Shown one piece after another: positions 54,783 through 62,267 of a stretch of DNA of 64,000 bases (position 1 is the stretch's first letter; each line of letters begins with the position of its first letter). The translations under genes were made by a program, and so were the position numbers. The notes beneath the pieces are model-generated. The model had not been told where the DNA came from, did no database searches, and saw only the letters and a list, made by a program, of their open reading frames with translations. Source of the DNA: Halomonas sp. H10-9-1 (GTDB lineage Bacteria; Pseudomonadota; Gammaproteobacteria; Pseudomonadales; Halomonadaceae); assembly GCF_040147005.1 (NCBI RefSeq), contig NZ_JAMSHO010000001.1, positions 2,852,001 to 2,916,000 on the forward strand. The letters are read 5' to 3'.

Positions 54783-55067
54783 TCAAGGTATTGATCGCTC
54801 CAAGGATACAAAGCGCACGAATTCGGTAACACTACCTGAAAGAATGGGCTTCAATTCTTTGCGAACTTGCTCAAGGTTGAACTCAGGAGATGAGCCCAGG
54901 CAGAACACCGCCCCCTCTCTCTTGACTTCGGTGATGCTTGCAAGGGAATTTAACTCGCTCTCAATGCTCTGCAAGCAGGTTTCAACTTCCTCGTCCTCTG
55001 GCATGAAAGGTGCGGCTCTACTGAGATCGGCCTGGTCAATACGGCGAAGCGTAAGAACGTAGGTCAT
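54783..55067 (-). CDS. Cassette-encoded hypothetical protein (94 aa)
   Basis: A 94-residue soluble protein starting MTYVLTLRRIDQADLS, with an acidic middle and alternating strands and helices. The ATG at 55067 follows TTGAGG; a start four codons earlier is possible. There is no family match. It lies 15 bp beyond the lipoprotein stop with no attC site between, so the two genes share one cassette and may be co-expressed. Confidence 0.6.
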   Translation of the reverse strand: MTYVLTLRRIDQADLSRAAPFMPEDEEVETCLQSIESELNSLASITEVKREGAVFCLGSSPEFNLEQVRKELKPILSGSVTEFVRFVSLERSIP

Positions 55068-55082
55068 GTTATGCCTCAAGGC

Positions 55083-55595
55083 TTAAAGCGCTTTGTAGTA
55101 TCCAGGCGGGCAATATGCCTGAGCAAACTGATAAAGCTGTCCCGAAATGTCAAAAGATTTCTTGCAGCTAACGGACTGCTGGGAATAAACCGGCTGTTGA
55201 GCAGATTGAGCCTGTCGCTTTTGAACGTTGAGTTGCTGCACCTTTAGAGAAAACTCTGCATCCTGCTGAAACCCAGGAACGTCAGGCCGCTGTAAGGTCT
55301 GCCGCACACCATCAGGAAATTCCTGCATCGACACTGATCCATACAGTTCCCGGGCACCACTCGACCAATTCGCACTGCAAGAACGCAAACTGAGATAATT
55401 CTGTTGCTTTACCTCACTGTCGTAATACAGGGTTTTTGGCGTATATCCCCAGTTGGTACCGTTACATATAAGAGTCGCACCTTGTGGATAAGAATCGAAT
55501 GTGACCGGATATTTGGTTGCGCACCCCACAGAAGCCAACACAGTCACAATCAAACCCGCCAGCCTTGCCCCGGATCTCATCATCTCAGTTCTCAC
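55083..55595 (-). CDS. Cassette-encoded lipoprotein (170 aa)
   Basis: A 170-residue predicted lipoprotein with signal AGLIVTVLASVGC, the lipobox cysteine being residue 25. The start of the mature part (YPVTFDSYPQGATLICNGTNWGYTP) resembles a PEGA-type beta domain. The remainder is glutamine- and serine-rich with several cysteines. The function is unknown. An ATG four codons downstream is an alternative start. Confidence 0.65.
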   Translation of the reverse strand: MRTEMMRSGARLAGLIVTVLASVGCATKYPVTFDSYPQGATLICNGTNWGYTPKTLYYDSEVKQQNYLSLRSCSANWSSGARELYGSVSMQEFPDGVRQTLQRPDVPGFQQDAEFSLKVQQLNVQKRQAQSAQQPVYSQQSVSCKKSFDISGQLYQFAQAYCPPGYYKAL

Positions 55596-55678
55596 TGCTC
55601 TCAGTCCTCATCAGTTCTCACAACATGCCGTGGGTCAATCCGAGGCACTTGCGGCCCCGAATCGGGAAAGCTCCTTGC

Positions 55679-55763
55679 CGCCCAACGCCAACAGCACGCG
55701 CGGCTGCGGAATGGAGGCGAAGCCGCAATGTAGTAGACGTCGCCGTGCCTGTGATTGTTAGGA
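55679..55763 (-). other. attC site of the VOC cassette
   Basis: The site is bounded by GCCCAACGCC and TTGTTAGGA. It contains CACG...CGTG and GCTGCGG...CCGC pairing with unpaired bases, and starts 20 bp beyond the VOC stop codon. Confidence 0.8.
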
Positions 55764-55782
55764 AATGCCGATGGTCCCGACA

Positions 55783-56187
55783 TTACGTCAGATCCTGATA
55801 AGGGTTATAGGCTACTTCCCAGTAATGACCCTCCGGATCTTGAAAGTAACCGGAGTAACCGCCCCAGAAAACCTCCACCGCTGGTTTGATAAGTTGGGCA
55901 CCTGCGGATACAGCCTGACTAAGAACAGCATCAACTCCTGACTTGCTTGCTACATTATGGGCCAATGTAATGCCGGAGAAGCCAGCCTGAGTGGAAATGG
56001 CTAACCCGATGTCCTTGGCTAACTCTTCCCGCGGGTAAAGTGCTAACCAGGTTCCCTCCAGGCTGAAAAAGGATATATTGCCACCTTCAAAGTCGTGCTT
56101 TGGCAGACCGAGCCCCTCGCCATAAAAACGGGTGGCCCTCTCCAGATTCTCCACACCAAGCGTGATGATGCTGATCTTCGGTTTCAT
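55783..56187 (-). CDS. VOC-superfamily (glyoxalase/bleomycin-resistance fold) protein
   Basis: A 134-residue VOC protein with two beta-alpha-beta-beta-beta modules. The first begins KISIITLGVENLERATRFYGEGLGL; the second ends GYSGYFQDPEGHYWEVAYNP, with the metal-site glutamate. Members include glyoxalases, dioxygenases and antibiotic-binding proteins; the exact role is unknown. A homologue with the same layout lies at 60530-60946. It follows the aadA1 cassette on the minus strand. Confidence 0.85.
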   Translation of the reverse strand: MKPKISIITLGVENLERATRFYGEGLGLPKHDFEGGNISFFSLEGTWLALYPREELAKDIGLAISTQAGFSGITLAHNVASKSGVDAVLSQAVSAGAQLIKPAVEVFWGGYSGYFQDPEGHYWEVAYNPYQDLT

Positions 56188-56196
56188 GATTTCCTT

Positions 56197-56255
56197 CCTA
56201 ACGCTTGAGTTAAGCCGCGCCGCGAAGCGGCGTCGGCTTGAACGAATTGTTAGAC
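56197..56255 (-). other. attC site of the aadA1 cassette
   Basis: A 59-bp site from CCTAACG to GTTAGAC with near-perfect arms (AAGCCGCGCCGC / GCGGCGTCGGCTT). From memory it matches the classic 59-base element of clinical aadA1 cassettes. Confidence 0.95.
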
Positions 56256-56256
56256 A

Positions 56257-57048
56257 TTATTTGCCGACTACCTTGGTGATCTCGCCTTTCACGTAGTGAA
56301 CAAATTCTTCCAACTGATCTGCGCGGGAGGCCAAGCGATCTTCTTCTTGTCCAAGATAAGCCTGTCTAGCTTCAAGTATGACGGGCTGATACTGGGCCGG
56401 CAGGCGCTCCATTGCCCAGTCGGCAGCGACATCCTTCGGCGCGATTTTGCCGGTTACTGCGCTGTACCAAATGCGGGACAACGTAAGCACTACATTTCGC
56501 TCATCGCCAGCCCAGTCGGGCGGCGAGTTCCATAGCGTTAAGGTTTCATTTAGCGCCTCAAATAGATCCTGTTCAGGAACCGGATCAAAGAGTTCCTCCG
56601 CCGCTGGACCTACCAAGGCAACGCTATGTTCTCTTGCTTTTGTCAGCAAGATAGCCAGATCAATGTCGATCGTGGCTGGCTCGAAGATACCTGCAAGAAT
56701 GTCATTGCGCTGCCATTCTCCAAATTGCAGTTCGCGCTTAGCTGGATAACGCCACGGAATGATGTCGTCGTGCACAACAATGGTGACTTCTACAGCGCGG
56801 AGAATCTCGCTCTCTCCAGGGGAAGCCGAAGTTTCCAAAAGGTCGTTGATCAAAGCTCGCCGCGTTGTTTCATCAAGCCTTACGGTCACCGTAACCAGCA
56901 AATCAATATCACTGTGTGGCTTCAGGCCGCCATCCACTGCGGAGCCGTACAAATGTACGGCCAGCAACGTCGGTTCGAGATGGCGCTCGATGACGCCAAC
57001 TACCTCTGATAGTTGAGTCGATACTTCGGCGATCACCGCTTCCCTCAT
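56257..57048 (-). CDS. aadA1: Aminoglycoside 3''-nucleotidyltransferase AadA1
   Basis: A 263-residue enzyme that adenylylates streptomycin and spectinomycin. The nucleotidyltransferase motif is LYGSAVDGGLKPHSDIDLLV (Gly-Ser and the two catalytic aspartates). From memory the whole sequence agrees with clinical AadA1, but an alignment is needed to confirm the allele. The ATG follows the upstream core site by only a few bases (GTTAAACATCATGAGG), as in typical aadA1 cassettes. This cassette is the clearest sign that mobile-integron cassettes contributed to the array. Confidence 0.95.
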   Translation of the reverse strand: MREAVIAEVSTQLSEVVGVIERHLEPTLLAVHLYGSAVDGGLKPHSDIDLLVTVTVRLDETTRRALINDLLETSASPGESEILRAVEVTIVVHDDIIPWRYPAKRELQFGEWQRNDILAGIFEPATIDIDLAILLTKAREHSVALVGPAAEELFDPVPEQDLFEALNETLTLWNSPPDWAGDERNVVLTLSRIWYSAVTGKIAPKDVAADWAMERLPAQYQPVILEARQAYLGQEEDRLASRADQLEEFVHYVKGEITKVVGK

Positions 57049-57052
57049 GATG

Positions 57053-57107
57053 TTTAACGCTTCAATCAGCCGACGCTTTAGCGGTCGGCTGCATTGATTT
57101 GTTAGGC
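57053..57107 (-). other. attC site of the OXA cassette
   Basis: The site is bounded by GTTTAACG and GTTAGGC, with arms AATCAGCCGACGC / GCGGTCGGCTGCATTGATT. The coding frame of the beta-lactamase runs into it. Confidence 0.92.
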
Positions 57108-57898
57108 GGTAGTGCTCGAATGGATATAAGAATGTCCCGCGCTATAGCCTCTCTTTTATACAGATCCTCCCATCTATTGGGAGTGTCTATATTCAATGCA
57201 AAGAAAACAGGGCCAGCGGACCACTCGACCCAACCGACCCACCAGCCGTGACGGCCTTCCCATCCAGTTTTCGCACGTAATATCCAGTCTTTCTCAGCTT
57301 CAACTATCATAACATCCTTCAAAAGACGTTGATGTTCTAGCTCAAACGGAAGATCATTTTGATATAGCTTTTTTAAAAAAACCACCTGCTCTTCAGCAGA
57401 GATAGCAAGCTTTCCATCGACCCAATAAGCACCGCCCTTGGTACTAGGGTCCATATTTCCGTAGCTGATTCTACTTAGGTAGGACCGTGCTTTCTCCTCA
57501 CCGATCGCCTTAGCAAATTTTTCATACACCCAGAGTGCAGAATGTCGCATAGCCGAGCGCAAGTTCTGATCTTGATTGTGCGGCGCATAACCTCTTTTCA
57601 CTCCGTCCCAAGGAAATACCTGAAACTCGTCTTTAACTACTCCTGCATCTAAAGCAAAAAGAGTATGCGGAACTTTGAACGTGGAAGCTGGAGAATAGCG
57701 CTTCCCAGCGCGCGTTCTGTCATAAACACTAACCTTTTCGGCTGAAGCGCGACTATCAACGATTAGAATCGTTCCTGTCGCTTCATGTTTGTCAAAGAAT
57801 TCCTTCCATTCAGGCCTATCGAGTATTTTATCCTGAGCGAAAATTTCAGGAATAAAAAATATGGAAAGCAAAAAGAAAATGAAGTATCTAGTATGCAC
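57062..57898 (-). CDS. Class D (OXA-2-like) beta-lactamase
   Basis: A 278-residue periplasmic beta-lactamase. The signal peptide is FIFFLLSIFFIPEIFA. Active-site motifs are PASTFKVPH (Ser-x-x-Lys), SAMRHSALWV, YGN in SRISYGNMDPST, and KTGWEGRHGWWVGW. The pattern fits the OXA-2/OXA-20 group, but many residues differ from those I can recall, so it may be a new variant. The start is GTG at 57898 with AAGGAGG six bases upstream. The last 12 residues (KSMQPTAKASAD) are translated from the attC site. Resistance spectrum cannot be predicted from sequence alone. Confidence 0.92.
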   Translation of the reverse strand: MHTRYFIFFLLSIFFIPEIFAQDKILDRPEWKEFFDKHEATGTILIVDSRASAEKVSVYDRTRAGKRYSPASTFKVPHTLFALDAGVVKDEFQVFPWDGVKRGYAPHNQDQNLRSAMRHSALWVYEKFAKAIGEEKARSYLSRISYGNMDPSTKGGAYWVDGKLAISAEEQVVFLKKLYQNDLPFELEHQRLLKDVMIVEAEKDWILRAKTGWEGRHGWWVGWVEWSAGPVFFALNIDTPNRWEDLYKREAIARDILISIRALPPNKSMQPTAKASAD

Positions 57899-57931
57899 CT
57901 TGCCTCCTTGGACGCCTAACAGTTGTATTAT

Positions 57932-57988
57932 GTAGCATGCTTGATATTCCACTTGAACGCGCACGCGCGTTCAACAATATTATGCTAC
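57932..57988. repeat. Long imperfect hairpin upstream of blaOXA
   Basis: Outer arms GTAGCAT/ATGCTAC (57932-57938, 57982-57988) enclose a perfect inner stem TTGAACGCGC/GCGCGTTCAA (57953-57962, 57965-57974) with a 2-base loop. GCCTAAC at 57915-57921 adjoins it on the cassette side. It could be a recombination site of unusual type or a structured promoter region. Confidence 0.65.
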
Positions 57989-58134
57989 GCGCCCACCCCC
58001 TCTCATCCTATTGAAATTCCTATATATTAAGTATAGCTCGGCAGTATAGCACCAATCATCGTGCATGCTGCATATCCCCAATGAATGTGCCTGCTGCCTT
58101 TGCCCCCATAGCCGCTTTGGGTCGAAAACGGACG

Positions 58135-58479
58135 TCACTTAACAATCTCCGTCACCTTACTGGCATCGAAAGCCAGCCGTCCGGCGATCGCCTGCATCTC
58201 GACGATCGGCCACTCATAGCTCCAAGCTACATCGGCAATATCGGGCAGCGAGAAATAGGTGCTATCGCCCTTGAACGGGCAATGGGTCACGGTGGCAGAT
58301 ACTGAAAGCTTCGCCATATCCACGTCCCCTTTGGGTACATATTGACGGTGTGGATATCCGTATTCGCGCAGCTCGATGGCGTTGCGGGTATCGGCGATCA
58401 GGTTGTCACCAGCAAGGATGCGCACCCGCCGGGAGTGCGGATGCAGGGTAATACGGGGGTCGGCGGTGTGATCGGCCAT
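58135..58479 (-). CDS. DUF427 protein
   Basis: A 114-residue DUF427 protein. Family landmarks are RVRILAGDNLIADTRNAIELRE, YVPKGDVDM, THCPFKGDSTYFSL and VAWSYEWP. It is a small beta-tent fold of unknown biochemical role. Its GC content and codon use resemble the chromosome rather than the cassettes. It is divergent from the MTA/SAH nucleosidase gene and marks the upstream edge of the first array. Confidence 0.88.
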   Translation of the reverse strand: MADHTADPRITLHPHSRRVRILAGDNLIADTRNAIELREYGYPHRQYVPKGDVDMAKLSVSATVTHCPFKGDSTYFSLPDIADVAWSYEWPIVEMQAIAGRLAFDASKVTEIVK

Positions 58480-58686
58480 CGGCAGCTCCCTTGCGAACCG
58501 GCTGATCTATCAGCCTAGAACGAGGGCCTCAGAATGTCACCGCCTGGTGACAAATTTGATTTGGCCTTTGATCTGCGTCTATCTTCCGCGAACCGTCCGC
58601 TCAGCACCAGCCGGACCATCGTGATTGGCACCAACGCCCCTGCCCGCCATGATGGTGGCTTTATTGGGCTGCGGGAGACTCTCGGG

Positions 58687-59343
58687 ATGAGCAATACACC
58701 ACGCACACCGGCGCCGCTGACGGAATTAGGCGGCCGGTCGATCCTCTTCGTGATGGCGGCTGAGCCTGAATACGGCCCGCATCTTCGGGAGCGCTTCACG
58801 CCCTTCATGACCGGCGTGGGGCCGGTCGAGGCGGCGGTGGAACTCACCGCGGCGCTGGCGGGGCTGGAGGCGCGCGGGCGGCTGCCGGACCTGGTGGTGT
58901 CGCTGGGCTCGGCGGGCAGCCGGGCGCTGGAGCAGACCGAGGTCTACCAGGCGACCTCGGTGGCCTACCGCGACATGGACGCCACCCCGCTTGGCTTCGC
59001 GACGGGCGTCACGCCCTTCCTCGACCTGCCGGCCACCCTGCCCCTGCCGCTGCGCATTCCCGGGATTCACGAGGCGACGCTCTCCACCGGAGCCGATATC
59101 GTCTCCGGCGCGGCCTATGACGCCATCACCGCCGACATGGTGGACATGGAGAGCTACGCCGGCCTGCGCGCCTGCACGCGCTTTGCGGTGCCGCTGGTGG
59201 TGCTGCGCGGCATCTCCGACGGCAAGGCGGAGCTGAACCATATCGACGACTGGACGGAATACCTTCACATCATCGACGAGAAGCTGGCCGGCGCCGTGGA
59301 CCGCCTCGAGGCGGCGATCCGGGAGGGGCTGCTGACGCGCTGA
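58687..59343 (+). CDS. 5'-methylthioadenosine/S-adenosylhomocysteine nucleosidase-like phosphorylase-superfamily protein
   Basis: A 218-residue PNP_UDP-fold protein. Typical elements are ILFVMAAEPEYGPHL at the start, TGVGPVEAAVELTAAL, VVSLGSAGSRAL, and the catalytic region ADMVDMESYAGLRACTRFAVPLVVLRGISD split around VDMESYA, with the aspartate in GISDGK. The enzyme would split MTA or SAH, or a related nucleoside. I chose ATG 58687; the frame is open upstream without support. Chromosome-like composition. Confidence 0.8.
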   Translation: MSNTPRTPAPLTELGGRSILFVMAAEPEYGPHLRERFTPFMTGVGPVEAAVELTAALAGLEARGRLPDLVVSLGSAGSRALEQTEVYQATSVAYRDMDATPLGFATGVTPFLDLPATLPLPLRIPGIHEATLSTGADIVSGAAYDAITADMVDMESYAGLRACTRFAVPLVVLRGISDGKAELNHIDDWTEYLHIIDEKLAGAVDRLEAAIREGLLTR

Positions 59344-59433
59344 GGCGCCGGGCCCGGGGTGGCGTTCAGTGCCGTCCGGGCGCCGAGCTTCTAGGCTGGG
59401 GAGGAGGATTCGCACCGCCAAAGGAGAGTAGAA

Positions 59434-60429
59434 ATGTCCGCCACCCGCAGGACCTCCCCCGCCCTGGAGCGGGTCCACCTGGTGTGGGACCTGCTCATCA
59501 TCGTGCTGGTGATCGCCAACCTGGCCCTGCTGCTGTTCGACAGCCTCTACTTGCTGCCGCCGCTGAACGCCGCCTTCGAGGCCGTGGCCCCGGGCCTGCA
59601 CGGCGCCTACGAGCAGCATATCCACGCCAACTTCCTCGCCATCGACCTGGCATTCGTGTCGATCTTCCTGTTCGACGTGCTGCTGGGCTGGGCGGTGGCC
59701 ATCGCCGAGCGCCACTACCATCGCTGGTTCTTCTACCCCTTCGTGCACTGGTACGACGTGCTCGGCTGCATCCCGCTTAGTGGCTTTCGGCTGCTGCGCA
59801 TCCTGCGCGTCATCTCGCTGCTGCACCGCCTGCAGCGCATGGGGCTGATCGACGTGCGCCGCTGGTATCTCTACTCCGTGGTCGCCAAGTACTACGACAT
59901 CCTGCTCGAGGAGCTCACCGACCGCATCGCCCTGCGCATGCTCGACAACGTGCAGCGGGAGATCCGCCAGAGCGACGGGTTCTCCGCCCCGCTGATGGAG
60001 CGGGTGGTCCGGCCCCGCAAGCAGGCGCTGATCCACGAGATCGGCCAGCGGCTGGAGGCCATGGCGGGCGACACCTATGCCCACAACCGCGCCGACACCC
60101 TGCGCTACGTGCGCGGGCTGGTCGGCCGTACCCTGGCGGAGAGCCCGGAGCTCAAGCGCCTCGGGCGCCTGCCGCTGGGCGGCCAGCTGACCCGGGGGCT
60201 CGAGGCTTCGCTCTCCGACCTGGCCTGCCGCCTGGTTGACGAGGCCCTGGCGGGCCTCAAGTCGGCGGAGTTCTCCGCCCTGGTGGAGCACCTGGCCGAG
60301 AGCGGCTTCGATGCCTGGCTGCGCACCGACCCGCAGACCGAGCGGATCACCGAGCAGGTGCTGGTGGACATGCTGGAGCTGCTCAAGGAGCAGATCGCGG
60401 TCAAGGGCTGGCAGCACCGCTATCAGTAA
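59434..60429 (+). CDS. Ion-channel-like membrane protein with voltage-sensor-type segment
   Basis: A 331-residue protein. Four hydrophobic spans lie in the first 140 residues, and FRLLRILRVISLLHRLQRM (about residues 112-130) repeats arginines like an S4 helix. The remaining 190 residues are soluble, helical and charged. No pore-loop selectivity filter is visible, so it may be a sensor-only or divergent channel. AGGAGAG precedes the start. It is 90 bp downstream of the nucleosidase gene. Confidence 0.65.
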   Translation: MSATRRTSPALERVHLVWDLLIIVLVIANLALLLFDSLYLLPPLNAAFEAVAPGLHGAYEQHIHANFLAIDLAFVSIFLFDVLLGWAVAIAERHYHRWFFYPFVHWYDVLGCIPLSGFRLLRILRVISLLHRLQRMGLIDVRRWYLYSVVAKYYDILLEELTDRIALRMLDNVQREIRQSDGFSAPLMERVVRPRKQALIHEIGQRLEAMAGDTYAHNRADTLRYVRGLVGRTLAESPELKRLGRLPLGGQLTRGLEASLSDLACRLVDEALAGLKSAEFSALVEHLAESGFDAWLRTDPQTERITEQVLVDMLELLKEQIAVKGWQHRYQ

Positions 60430-60458
60430 GCCGTAGGCCCGCCGGCGGTCACTCCATG

Positions 60459-60492
60459 AAAAAGCCGCCATGGTCGGGAAGGCCATGGCGGC
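60459..60492 (-). terminator. Terminator for the minus-strand second array
   Basis: Perfect 10-bp stem GCCGCCATGG (60464-60473) / CCATGGCGGC (60483-60492). On the minus strand it is followed by TTTTT, so it ends transcripts coming from the VOC gene; on the plus strand it lacks a T-tract. Confidence 0.75.
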
Positions 60493-60529
60493 ATGAGGTC
60501 GGCCGCGCGCCGGTGCCTGCTGCGCCTTG

Positions 60530-60946
60530 TCATGCAGGCTCATCTGATGGGCCGACCCAAAACAATGGATTATGCGCTATTTCCCACAGATAACCGTCTG
60601 GATCGGCAAAATATCCGGCATACCCACCCCAGCTGGTTTTCTGTGCGGGCTTGGTCACTACGGCACCCGCGGAGGCAGCCTGAGCCATAACGTGATCTAC
60701 CTCCTGCTCAGAGCTCACATTGTGCGCTAGGCTAAACCCCGCAAATCCGCTTGTGCCCCCAACGACTGACGCATCTGCGGCCAGTGCTTCGCGACCGTAT
60801 AAACCTAGCCAAGTACCATTCAACGTAAAAAATGCCACCTCAGGCGGAGATTCCATTCGCGGAAGCCCGAGCCCCCTCTCATAAAACGCCACAGAGCGCT
60901 TCAGGTCACTTACTCCCAAGGTGACCATGCTAATCCTTGGTTTCAT
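60530..60946 (-). CDS. VOC-superfamily protein, second copy
   Basis: A 138-residue VOC protein starting MKPRISMVTLGVSDLKRSV, with AGYFADPDGYLWEIAHNP near the end. It is clearly homologous to the cassette protein at 55783-56187, with the same SWGGY/FWGGY turn. The ATG at 60946 gives the family start; ten more residues upstream are open. No attC site is obvious after its stop; a terminator follows instead. Confidence 0.83.
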   Translation of the reverse strand: MKPRISMVTLGVSDLKRSVAFYERGLGLPRMESPPEVAFFTLNGTWLGLYGREALAADASVVGGTSGFAGFSLAHNVSSEQEVDHVMAQAASAGAVVTKPAQKTSWGGYAGYFADPDGYLWEIAHNPLFWVGPSDEPA

Positions 60947-61100
60947 AATTGCCCCCCCCGCATCACTGTTCAGCATTTTTCACGTCCCCGGTTTTACCCA
61001 ACGTAGCGCGCCTGGTGGACAAAACCCAACGTCAGAACATGGTAGCCCCATCCGCTATCCTCATTTTCAGGCGGCCTCCTGAATATTCCAGGCCAATGCT

Positions 61101-61163
61101 CCTGAACTCAAGCCTCAAGAATGGGTGCCGTCTTCGGCGTTCTTCTTGCTTGACTTGTTAGCA
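61101..61163 (-). other. attC site
   Basis: It runs from TGAACTCAAG to GTTAGCA. Arms CTCAAGC/GCTTGA and AAGAA/TTCTT with a TGCCG/CGGCG inner stem form an attC-like hairpin that overlaps the end of the 142-aa membrane protein gene. Confidence 0.7.
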
Positions 61164-61543
61164 CTCTTTAGCTCGAACCCCCTGACTATCACATATGCAA
61201 TAAGTGCGAATATGAATACAACCAGGTACATCCAGGCGATACTTTGTAGGGTTTCAATGATGGTTCGATAGATCTCTATAATCCATCGCTCTGACGTTAA
61301 CTCCAGAATCTCAGCGTCTTTATGGATTGCCGTGATGTAACGTTCTAGATCATAGATGCGTACACCACCGGAGATACCGACCACATATGTTGCAAAAATC
61401 ACATATTTTTGCCACGCAGCACTAATGGCGTCCTGAATTATTCGATCAAATATCTCCCTCACTGGTGATTTGAAAACGCAAACAACCATAAACGAGACGA
61501 AGACTGACAAGGAAAATGTCACAAATAACAGTGTAAAGAACAT
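61115..61543 (-). CDS. Cassette-encoded hypothetical membrane protein (142 aa)
   Basis: A 142-residue protein with an N-terminal span (MFFTLLFVTFSLSVFVSFMV), a possible second near residue 50, and a C-terminal span (IAWMYLVVFIFALIAYVIV). The last residues (ANKSSKKNAEDGTHS) are read from the attC site. The ATG at 61543 has AGGGAGAG upstream. No family is recognised; the two-ended membrane layout recalls the 189-aa cassette protein at 49052-49621. Confidence 0.65.
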   Translation of the reverse strand: MFFTLLFVTFSLSVFVSFMVVCVFKSPVREIFDRIIQDAISAAWQKYVIFATYVVGISGGVRIYDLERYITAIHKDAEILELTSERWIIEIYRTIIETLQSIAWMYLVVFIFALIAYVIVRGFELKSANKSSKKNAEDGTHS

Positions 61544-61559
61544 GATCTCTCCCTGGAAC

Positions 61560-61636
61560 ATTAACGCTGAGCACAGCGGCGACCTTGACGCAGCGAAGCG
61601 GAGGCAAGGGCATCCGAGTGCCGCGTTTTGTTAACT
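61560..61636 (-). other. attC site
   Basis: The site is bounded by ATTAACGC and GTTAACT. The paired region GAGCACAGCGG.../...CATCCGAGTGCC surrounds GCAGCGAAGC. It directly follows the DUF6624 gene. Confidence 0.75.
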
Positions 61637-62176
61637 GGTTTGTTCGATATTGGCACGGCGCTTCCGCTCCTGCTCAGTCATCTGCTCCTGGCGCTCCTCG
61701 ATGGAATTCAGCCCGAGACGCGCACGGCGTTCATTAACCGTAGCAGAATCCTCGATAGGAAACGGTGTTGGCCAACCGTTTTCATCAATATCAAACTGGG
61801 TGCCGTAATGTTGGGGCTGGCCAGATAGAGTACACACCCGGTCCTGGAGGAAGGCCAACTGCCAGCCCGCTACATCCTCTCTTGCAACGGCATCTTCCAG
61901 TAGCGCGACACATTCACCCATGAACTCGGGATCTGAAACAGAATGCTGAACGACCAGCCATGCAGCTTTGGCGGCCTGTTCCCCAACTAACGAAATACCG
62001 GGCCAGCCGTGAGCATGAATAATCTCTTTCAGGCGAAAAGCATTCTGCTCATGCAGGACTTTCATCCGGGGATGATAAGACTCAGACGGCAGCTCGCCGG
62101 AATCGAAGAGGTACTGCAATAACCGCTGGTCTTCCGCCATCATAGTGACCAGCTCATCCGCAAGATTCTGATTCAT
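61631..62176 (-). CDS. DUF6624 protein
   Basis: A 181-residue soluble protein. It has the DUF6624 pattern: DQRLLQYLFDSGEL, NAFRLKEIIHAHGWPGISLVGE (around the WPG turn), AAWLVVQHS, and a C-terminal QHYGTQFDIDENGWPTPFPI. The function is unknown. I chose ATG 62176 because AAGGAG is just upstream. It is a single-gene cassette with attC sites on both sides. Confidence 0.8.
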   Translation of the reverse strand: MNQNLADELVTMMAEDQRLLQYLFDSGELPSESYHPRMKVLHEQNAFRLKEIIHAHGWPGISLVGEQAAKAAWLVVQHSVSDPEFMGECVALLEDAVAREDVAGWQLAFLQDRVCTLSGQPQHYGTQFDIDENGWPTPFPIEDSATVNERRARLGLNSIEERQEQMTEQERKRRANIEQTS

Positions 62177-62187
62177 GAGCTCCTTAC

Positions 62188-62260
62188 CAGTTAACGATTG
62201 GCTTTGCGGCGCGCCGGAGCGCAGCGTAGGTGCGTCCGCCAACAGCCACTGGTTATGTGG
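62188..62260 (-). other. attC site of the GFA cassette
   Basis: The site is bounded by AGTTAACG and GGTTATGT. Arms TTGGCTTTGCGGC.../...CCGCCAACAGCCA pair across a GC-rich centre. It follows the GFA gene stop by about 8 bp. Confidence 0.75.
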
Positions 62261-62267
62261 TGGTAGC

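Noticed and set aside
58726-60543. 605-residue open frame antisense to the nucleosidase and channel-like genes
   Set aside because: It spans two well-supported plus-strand genes and has shadow-type composition.
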